DNA from: Candidatus Hydrogenedentota bacterium
Lineage (GTDB): Bacteria; Hydrogenedentota; Hydrogenedentia; Hydrogenedentiales; CAITNO01
Direction: 5' to 3'
DNA length: 6,043 bases
Assembly: GCA_903922535.1 (NCBI GenBank)
Contig: CAIXUF010000348.1
Coordinates: forward strand, 1-6,043
The notes beneath the pieces were generated by a model. The model did no database searches, was not told the DNA's origin, and saw nothing but the letters and a program-made list of their open reading frames with translations. Below are positions 1 through 4,427 of the stretch, piece after piece (position 1 is the stretch's first letter; each line of letters opens with the position of its first letter). The position numbers and the translations under genes were made by a program.

Positions 1-1
1 C

Positions 2-211
2 GCCAACCCGAAGCTGTCGCCCGAACTCCAGAAACGCATCGCCGAGGCCAAGGACATCAACAACAGCGATTTTGATTTCTGCGAATTCGGCGGCAAGACT
101 GTCATCACCTATTCTTGGGGCAACCAGCAGGGCACCGAACACCTTGCCCAGGCCGAATACGAAGGCACCGAAGCCGACTTCCTCCGCGGCTTCTTCCCCG
201 CCGCAAAGTGA
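2..211 (+). CDS. C-terminal fragment of a probable glycosidase / BNR-like beta-propeller protein
   Basis: The gene enters from the left edge in frame 2 and ends at TGA 209-211, leaving 69 residues. The visible tail has an acidic/aromatic stretch (NNSDFDFCEF), then GGKTVITYSWGNQQGTEHLA, then a closing EADFLRGFFP. The strand pattern (short beta-strands with a conserved YSWG) fits the last blade of a beta-propeller. From memory, similar tails close sialidase/BNR-like or GH43/GH32-like secreted glycosidases in Planctomycetota-type bacteria, so a role in glycan cleavage outside the cytoplasm is plausible. No catalytic residues can be assigned because the rest of the protein is outside the window. 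Codon use is GC-rich at third positions like the other genes, supporting real coding. It converges on the nitrilase-type gene with 72 bases between stop codons. The reading frame is secure; the family name is tentative. Confidence 0.75.
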   Translation, partial: ANPKLSPELQKRIAEAKDINNSDFDFCEFGGKTVITYSWGNQQGTEHLAQAEYEGTEADFLRGFFPAAK

Positions 212-283
212 GCGGACATGTGACATGGCTGAACAGGATGCACGGAATGCGTCAGCGGCATGAGGCTGCCCGTTCCTGGTTGG

Positions 284-1357
284 TCAACGTTGCGGTTCCA
301 CGTTCTTCACGACACGGTCCTTCCAGATGGACCAATCCGCGTTCATGGCCAAGTTGATGGTTGCAATGCCGATTTGTTCCTCGTTCGGCGAAAGGATGAC
401 CAGCGGCTCACCGCTGGGCGGGTAGATGCACGAGGTCCCGGACGCGTTGGGTGCGGCGCAGTTGCAGCAGACAACCCAAAGAAGGTTTGCCTGGGCGTGG
501 GCACCCGCGGCATTGAGGCGCTGGGAAGTGCCGAGCGTCGAATCGCCGCAGGCGGCGTTGATCCAGACGAGGAGTTCGGCGCCGTCGAGGCGCATCTGCC
601 GTACACTCTCGCCAAACTCCCCGTCAAAACAGACAGACACGCCCATCCTGCCCACCGCCGTGTCGAATACGGTGGAACGGGCCGCCCTGGCGGGCTCGGC
701 GAAGGATTCGAGTTCATAGGGCCAGGGATAGAGCGGATTCTTCCGGCGCACGCCGAGCCACCGGCCGTCGGCGTCAATGACCCCGGCTGAGTTGAATATC
801 CGGTCTCCCGCTCTTTCGGCGAAGCCAAAGACAAGGACCATTTTGGCTTTTGCCGCCGCCGCCTGCAGGTCCTTGAGGCAGTCGCTTTCGCCCACGGCAT
901 CCGCCAGCGAATGATTGGCCTGCACCGCCTCCGCCACGCTTCCGGAAACAGGCGTGAAGTATCCCTGCAGGCACATCTCGGGAAAGGCCATCAGTTGGAC
1001 CCCCTCCCGGTGCGCCTGTGCAATACTGTCGAGCATTCTTTCGAGATTGCGGTGCTTGCCCTCTTCACCGCCGCAGTGGTTCCGCATCTGATAGGCGGCC
1101 ACACACACGGGACGCGCCCCCGCTTTGCCGAGCGACTCCGCGATATCCTCACGGGCGCTGGCCGTTCGTTGGGCCTGGAGGGCTTCCTGCGGATGGATCC
1201 CGCGCGCGGTGGGAACCGGCCGGCCCGCCGCAGACTCACCACCCTGGATGTCTCCGGAGGCCCTTTTGCCGGTGGAAGAGGCTTGGGTTGCGCAACCGGT
1301 CGCCGTCAGGGCCATCGCGGTCACACCAAACTGGCGAAGCAGATCTCTCCTTTTCAT
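284..1357 (-). CDS. Tat-exported lipoprotein of the nitrilase (carbon-nitrogen hydrolase) superfamily
   Basis: 357 residues. The N-terminus has a twin-arginine motif (RRDLLRQ, residues 3-9), a hydrophobic stretch (10-20) and a Cys at 22 in a lipobox-like ATGC, so the product is probably exported folded by Tat and then lipidated. A polar linker (about 23-80) leads to the nitrilase fold, which starts near PVCVAAYQM (83-91). The nitrilase catalytic triad is in order: Glu127 in AFPEMCLQGYF, Lys206 in RRKNPLYPW and nucleophile Cys243 in SVCFDGEFGE, the last matching the family's C-[YF]-D-x-x-F-x-E pattern. The enzyme should hydrolyse a C-N bond (amide, carbamoyl or nitrile); the substrate cannot be read from sequence. 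The region corresponding to the late active-site strand carries an unusual Cys cluster (C297, C298, C300, C310). An AAAGGA Shine-Dalgarno at 1366-1371 supports the start at 1357. It lies downstream of the GHL10-like gene in the same direction. Confidence 0.9.
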   Translation of the reverse strand: MKRRDLLRQFGVTAMALTATGCATQASSTGKRASGDIQGGESAAGRPVPTARGIHPQEALQAQRTASAREDIAESLGKAGARPVCVAAYQMRNHCGGEEGKHRNLERMLDSIAQAHREGVQLMAFPEMCLQGYFTPVSGSVAEAVQANHSLADAVGESDCLKDLQAAAAKAKMVLVFGFAERAGDRIFNSAGVIDADGRWLGVRRKNPLYPWPYELESFAEPARAARSTVFDTAVGRMGVSVCFDGEFGESVRQMRLDGAELLVWINAACGDSTLGTSQRLNAAGAHAQANLLWVVCCNCAAPNASGTSCIYPPSGEPLVILSPNEEQIGIATINLAMNADWSIWKDRVVKNVEPQR

Positions 1358-1365
1358 GGACGGAT

Positions 1366-1371
1366 TCCTTT
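1366..1371 (-). promoter_or_regulatory. Ribosome binding site of the nitrilase-type gene
   Basis: On the minus strand the sequence reads AAAGGA, about seven bases before the ATG whose complement is at 1355-1357. The spacing is ideal and fixes the start that includes the twin-arginine signal. Confidence 0.7.
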
Positions 1372-1452
1372 CGTCACGGCCCCAAAGACAAACACGGGGA
1401 ACGACTTCGTCGAAGGGTTCAACGACTCAATCGCAGACAAAGAAGAGCGTTG

Positions 1453-1481
1453 ATTATACTGGCTCGGAAGGAAACAAGCCA
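1453..1481 (-). promoter_or_regulatory. Candidate sigma-70 promoter for the nitrilase-type gene
   Basis: The minus strand contains a perfect TATAAT (complement of 1453-1458) in the gap between the two minus-strand genes. The hexamer 17 bases upstream is TGGCTT (complement of 1476-1481), a poor match to TTGACA, and there is no extended -10. If used, transcription would begin near 1446 and give a leader of about 90 bases. The perfect -10 in a GC-rich gap is the main support. Confidence 0.35.
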
Positions 1482-1523
1482 TGCGTGAATCGGGGGCAGA
1501 CTATGAAATAGACGGGCGTGATG

Positions 1524-1543
1524 GGCGCGCCGGTCAGCGCGCC
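1524..1543 (-). terminator. GC hairpin spanning the stop codon of the GHL10-like gene (possible weak terminator)
   Basis: GGCGCGC at 1524-1530 pairs perfectly with GCGCGCC at 1537-1543 around a six-base loop. The loop (1531-1536) contains the TGA stop codon of the minus-strand gene at 1534-1536. No T-run follows on the minus strand, so it does not meet the usual pattern of an intrinsic terminator. It could stall polymerase, protect the mRNA 3' end, or be chance in GC-rich DNA. Confidence 0.3.
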
Positions 1544-2877
1544 GAAATCCTTAACGCCGTCGGAAGCTCCTGCGTCATGCATTCGCGCAATGCCTCAATG
1601 CTGGCCAGTTTCGGCATAAGCGCCTGCTGCACCTGTCCGAACCCCGGCGCATCGGGCCGGTATCCCTGCGGCCATTCACGCCGCCGGCCCCAGCCCTGGT
1701 ACTCCTGCCCCGGCACCGGGACATGGTGGGGAAACCAGTTGAAAAGACTGACGCCGTCTGCGCCGTCCTCATAACACTTCAGCGCTTCGGCGCAAACGTC
1801 CCGCAGATGCCTCAGCTGCGTTTCGTCGCTGTCGGGAAGCGTGGGTCCGTCATAGTGCGCCCATCGCGGCGTGTAGGAGAGGGTCGGATAGATGCCGATG
1901 TTCGTTCCCTTTGCGAGTTCAACAAACTCCTTCGTCCGCGGCAGGCCGATGGGGGAGAAGAGTGCCGGGCAGATATAGTCGACAAGACGCTGCTCCACCC
2001 ACGCCTTCACGTCCAGTCCCAGGTTGCGGCACGATTGGTTGGTGGGCTCGCCGTAATAGGCGCCCGGAAAGTCTTCCTTGACGAAGGCCCCCTCAAGCAT
2101 CGGCCCGACGCGGACGCCCAGGAGCATCTTCTTCCTTCCCTTGCGCTGCGCCGTCTCATCAAGCATCTTCCGCGTGTCCGCCACCATCCGGGTGAGGATC
2201 GGGAAATTCTTGAGCGGTTCGGAAACCATGAAGTACCAGCGCCGGAAATCGAGTTCAATGCCGTCAATGTCATAGTCATTGGCGGCTTCCGTGAAGACGG
2301 CCATCCGGTGCTGGTAGACCTCGGGCTGGGCCGGGTCAAGACAATCCCGTCCGGGAATGCGCAGATCCTTGTGCTGCCGGTCAAAATCACTCATGTCCAA
2401 TTCGCCGGCGTAGAAATCCTCCGCGTTCATGCGGTAACTTGCCACAATGGGCACCCCCCGCTCGCGGCAGGCCCGGATCGTGACGGTCAGCGGGTCCGTG
2501 TCCGATTCAAGCAAACGCCGCATCGCGGCCGCCTGCCGCCCGGCATCCTCCTCCGAGGTCTCCGGCCACACCGCTTTTGTGACCTGGGCGTGGTACTTGT
2601 CCCACGTGGTCGCCACCTTGCTGCGGTAGATGACCGGGTCCGGCATGCCCACATTCTGGACGAACACCCCCGGCGACAGATCCAGAATGCGCATCACCGC
2701 AATGCGGTATTCCTCGGCGGACGTGTCCCTGCCCTTGCTCATCCACAGAATGTTGTTGATGTCGTTGTTGAAGATACTGCCGAGTTTTCTGTTCTCCGGC
2801 AGCGGTCTTTCATCGGCGAAAGCGCTTGGAAGGACTGTCAATAGGAGACACAGAAGGACGTTCTGCAAATGCGTCAT
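1534..2877 (-). CDS. Secreted GHL10/DUF187-type glycoside hydrolase-like TIM-barrel protein
   Basis: 447 residues. A signal peptide (residues 1-21, hydrophobic LLCLLLTVL core, AFA before Asp22) predicts Sec export and cleavage by signal peptidase I. The mature part looks like one (beta/alpha)8 barrel of the GHL10 / family-10-like glycosylhydrolase group: RGVPIVASYRMNAEDF (140-155) is an early strand, YDIDGIELDFRRWYF (202-216) is the characteristic central acidic strand, MLLGVRVGP (251-259) and VDYICPALF (299-307) follow, and ADGVSLFNWF (373-382) is the late strand. Asp206 and Glu208 or Asp210 are candidate catalytic acids by position, which is inference. The likely role is cleavage of a glycan outside the cytoplasm; the substrate is unknown. 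AGGGAG seven bases upstream supports this start. The gene is divergent from the HAD gene and followed by the nitrilase-type gene 176 bases downstream. A GH-like protein without hydrolytic activity cannot be excluded. Confidence 0.85.
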   Translation of the reverse strand: MTHLQNVLLCLLLTVLPSAFADERPLPENRKLGSIFNNDINNILWMSKGRDTSAEEYRIAVMRILDLSPGVFVQNVGMPDPVIYRSKVATTWDKYHAQVTKAVWPETSEEDAGRQAAAMRRLLESDTDPLTVTIRACRERGVPIVASYRMNAEDFYAGELDMSDFDRQHKDLRIPGRDCLDPAQPEVYQHRMAVFTEAANDYDIDGIELDFRRWYFMVSEPLKNFPILTRMVADTRKMLDETAQRKGRKKMLLGVRVGPMLEGAFVKEDFPGAYYGEPTNQSCRNLGLDVKAWVEQRLVDYICPALFSPIGLPRTKEFVELAKGTNIGIYPTLSYTPRWAHYDGPTLPDSDETQLRHLRDVCAEALKCYEDGADGVSLFNWFPHHVPVPGQEYQGWGRRREWPQGYRPDAPGFGQVQQALMPKLASIEALRECMTQELPTALRISAR

Positions 2878-2884
2878 GTGATGA

Positions 2885-2890
2885 CTCCCT
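2885..2890 (-). promoter_or_regulatory. Ribosome binding site of the GHL10-like gene
   Basis: The minus strand reads AGGGAG seven bases before the ATG (complement of 2875-2877). This places the start immediately before a clear signal peptide. Confidence 0.65.
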
Positions 2891-2927
2891 GTTCCGTCAA
2901 CACCGCCTATCCTGCGGACCGCAAATG

Positions 2928-2957
2928 ATTCTATATCACCCTCCGCGGCGGCAGCAA
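2928..2957 (-). promoter_or_regulatory. Candidate sigma-70 promoter for the GHL10-like gene
   Basis: On the minus strand TTGCTG (complement of 2952-2957) and TAGAAT (complement of 2928-2933, five of six matches to TATAAT) are separated by 18 bases. A start near 2921 would give a leader of about 44 bases with the Shine-Dalgarno inside it. The -35 has only three of six matches. Confidence 0.3.
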
Positions 2958-2971
2958 TGGGTCATATGGCG

Positions 2972-2996
2972 CAACGCCGGCGTTTCGCCGGCCTTG
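2972..2996. repeat. REP-like GC hairpin between divergent genes
   Basis: GCCGGCG (2976-2982) and CGCCGGC (2986-2992) form a perfect seven-pair stem with a TTT loop. Beyond a C-C mismatch the flanks CAA and TTG pair again, giving a ten-pair imperfect palindrome. One strand reads in frame as AGETPAL and the other as NAGVSPAL. I recall such peptides recurring in spurious ORFs from dispersed palindromic repeats in Planctomycetota-like genomes; only one copy is visible here. It sits between two divergent genes and lacks a T-run, so it is poorly placed and poorly built for a terminator. Confidence 0.4.
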
Positions 2997-3066
2997 TTCT
3001 TGGGAATTGGGGACAGTTGAGAGCAGGGAGGGTTGAGCGGTAAGCGCACGGGAGTGTTGCTGCGTT

Positions 3067-3095
3067 TTTCCGGGGCATGGTGTTGCCTGTATGAT
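3067..3095 (+). promoter_or_regulatory. Candidate promoter for the HAD phosphatase gene
   Basis: TATGAT at 3090-3095 matches TATAAT at five of six positions, with TTTCCG (3067-3072, three of six) 17 bases upstream. Transcription from near 3102 would leave about 37 bases before the ATG at 3139, with the ribosome binding site inside. An upstream in-frame ATG at 3091 lies within this -10 element and would not be transcribed. Confidence 0.3.
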
Positions 3096-3125
3096 AGGAG
3101 GCCTGACTCCCCAACCTCCGCTTGT

Positions 3126-3130
3126 AAAGG
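3126..3130 (+). promoter_or_regulatory. Ribosome binding site deciding the HAD start
   Basis: AAAGG lies eight bases before ATG 3139-3141. The alternative in-frame ATG at 3091 has no Shine-Dalgarno and would add 16 residues (GGLTPQPPLVKVF-like) that are not part of the HAD fold, so 3139 is preferred. Confidence 0.7.
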
Positions 3131-3138
3131 TGTTTCTC

Positions 3139-3894
3139 ATGGCAGTCCGTTTGATTCTTTCCGACATTGACGGGTGCATCACGCCCGAGGAATCGGCCGC
3201 TTGGGACTGGGAACGGTTTTCCCGGTTTGTGCAGTTGGTCCGTGACGCTTCGGCGGGACGCTCGACGCTGGCGCCAATGACGCTGTGCACGGGGCGTCCG
3301 CAGCCCTATGTCGAGGCGCTGATGAAGGTGCTGGACATACGCTTTGCGTCGATCTGCGAGAGTGGGGCGATTTTGTATTCGCTGCATGACAACTGCTCGC
3401 GGCTGGCTCCGGAAATCACGCCGGAGCGGGTCCGGGGGCTCCAGGCACTGCGCAATCACATCGTCACGGAAATCTTTCCCGACTTTCCGGGTTTGGTGTA
3501 CCAGTTCGGCAAGGAGGCGCAGATGTCGCTGTACTGTGAGCAGCCGGAGTGCTTCCCCGAGGTGACGCGGCGTGTGGCAGCGTTCGCCGCGACTGTTCCC
3601 GGCCTTGATGTGGTCATCACGCCGTCGCATTACTACGTCAACATCGACCTGCCCGGCGTCACCAAGGGCGGGGCCATCCGCAAACTGCTGGGCGACCTCG
3701 GCATCACGCGCAGGGAGGCCGCGGGCATGGGGGACACGCTGGGGGACCTGTCCATCCGCGAGGAGGTGGGTTTTTTCGCGTGTCCGGCCAATGCGGTGGA
3801 CGCACTCAAACGGGTCGCCGACTATGTGTCGCCCTACCCGAACATCGAAGGCATGCTGGACATCCTGGAGCGGCCGGAATTGCATACGCGTTGA
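3139..3894 (+). CDS. HAD-superfamily phosphatase (type IIB / Cof-, sucrose-phosphatase-like)
   Basis: 251 residues from ATG 3139, a normal size for a HAD phosphatase with a C2B cap. All four HAD motifs are present in order. Motif I is LSDIDGCIT with nucleophile Asp9 and general acid Asp11; motif II is TLCTGRPQ with Thr51; motif III is Lys176 in GVTKGGAI; motif IV is GMGDTLGDL with Asp199 and Asp203 for Mg2+. The region between motifs II and III (about 80-165) is the cap. The K-G-x-A-I motif and GDTxxDL resemble phosphatases of sugar phosphates, mannosyl-3-phosphoglycerate or phosphoglycolate, but the cap gives no clear substrate signature. There is no signal peptide, so it should act in the cytoplasm. 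It is divergent from the GHL10-like gene and followed by a long gene-free stretch, so it is probably monocistronic. The phosphatase fold is secure; the substrate is not. Confidence 0.92.
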   Translation: MAVRLILSDIDGCITPEESAAWDWERFSRFVQLVRDASAGRSTLAPMTLCTGRPQPYVEALMKVLDIRFASICESGAILYSLHDNCSRLAPEITPERVRGLQALRNHIVTEIFPDFPGLVYQFGKEAQMSLYCEQPECFPEVTRRVAAFAATVPGLDVVITPSHYYVNIDLPGVTKGGAIRKLLGDLGITRREAAGMGDTLGDLSIREEVGFFACPANAVDALKRVADYVSPYPNIEGMLDILERPELHTR

Positions 3895-3912
3895 GCGGCA
3901 GACCATGAAAAA

Positions 3913-3940
3913 GGGTCTAGGGTCTGGGGTCTTGGGTCTA
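3913..3940 (+). repeat. Four tandem GGGTCTN heptamers with a G-quadruplex pattern
   Basis: Four consecutive seven-base units read GGGTCTA, GGGTCTG, GGGTCTT and GGGTCTA, differing only at the last base, followed by GG. The GGG runs at 3913, 3920, 3927 and 3934 are separated by four-base loops, exactly the G3-N4-G3-N4-G3-N4-G3 pattern of a potential quadruplex. The array starts 19 bases after the HAD stop codon and would be in that gene's 3' untranslated RNA on the sense strand. Confidence 0.85.
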
Positions 3941-4032
3941 GGAGGACAGAGAGAACGAGCCGGGTGAGACAAGTATTCCTGCTGATTTGCGTTCATGACG
4001 AGGAAGGCGGACAAAAGAATTCTGCCCCCACG

Positions 4033-4082
4033 CTGTACGAAATGACCGCAGTTTGCGATGTTTCTGAGACATAGTAGTACGG
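4033..4082. other. Candidate structured element (three-helix junction)
   Basis: Three helices can be drawn. An outer stem pairs CTGTAC (4033-4038) with GTACGG (4077-4082, one G-T wobble). Inside, CGCA (4047-4050) pairs with TGCG (4054-4057), loop GTT. Immediately next, ATGTTT (4058-4063) pairs with AGACAT (4067-4072, one wobble), loop CTG. The two inner hairpins abut and could stack. This could be a small palindromic repeat or an RNA structure; the stems are short, so chance folding is possible. Confidence 0.3.
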
Positions 4083-4414
4083 GAAAAAGGAGGAGGTCGG
4101 GGAGGATGGTAGGGGGATGATCTGGGGTTTCAGAACTGAGATTCGGGACGGGTTTGATGAAGTTGCCGGATGGTTGCATGAGATTTTGTGGAAAGGGGCC
4201 TGAATTTCCCTTGGGGAACGGGATGGATAGGGTAGCAGAAAGTGCAGTTCCGGGTACGTGAATTTTCCGGTTCAATCCTGCGTTTATTTGGTGTATGCTA
4301 CCGTTCGTAACGGGCAGTCGGGCGAAAGCATCTTTGTGCAGTACGTGGTTCGCCTGCTGATGCGTGAATGCGTTCGTGGGTTGTTTTCCGGAGTTTATCA
4401 ACCTTCCAAACTTG

Positions 4415-4420
4415 GGGGAG
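4415..4420 (+). promoter_or_regulatory. Ribosome binding site of the alpha-2-macroglobulin-like gene
   Basis: GGGGAG ends seven bases before ATG 4428-4430. The second ATG at 4437 would be 16 bases away, so the first is preferred. Confidence 0.65.
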
Positions 4421-4427
4421 TAGTGCA

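Larger units (their letters stand above)
3895..4427. other. 533-base intergenic region without a convincing gene
   Basis: No open frame here has a good start, coding-like third-position GC or a recognisable domain. The composition is visibly less GC-rich than the neighbouring genes and strongly G-over-C on the plus strand. It contains a four-unit GGGTCTN heptamer array (3913-3940), a candidate multi-helix element (4033-4082), a G/A-rich tract (about 4081-4127) and, at its right end, the ribosome binding site of the next gene. No strong terminator for the HAD gene was found. The mixture looks like accumulated repeat-type non-coding DNA. Confidence 0.6.

Noticed and set aside
212..283. Gap between the convergent genes searched for a bidirectional terminator
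   Set aside because: Only four-base inverted repeats were found and no T- or A-runs; nothing supports a terminator.
911..1511. Overlapping plus-strand frames over the nitrilase-type gene
   Set aside because: They are antisense to the Tat signal and catalytic Glu region of a well-supported gene, and three different frames overlap each other there.
1723..2844. A 373-codon plus-strand open frame
   Set aside because: It mirrors the GHL10-like gene, which has a signal peptide, a ribosome binding site and barrel motifs. The mirror frame has no recognisable domain.
3913..3940. Heptamer array considered as a CRISPR or as an IS end
   Set aside because: Units are only seven bases with no spacers, and no inverted repeat, target duplication or transposase lies nearby.
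4206..4218. Small hairpin TTCCC-TTG-GGGAA
   Set aside because: A five-pair stem with no T-run and no relation to a gene end; expected by chance.
4271..4299. Promoter-like TTCAAT-17-TATGCT ahead of the macroglobulin-like gene
   Set aside because: Only three and four matches to consensus; a chance occurrence is as likely, so it is not listed as a feature although it is well placed.
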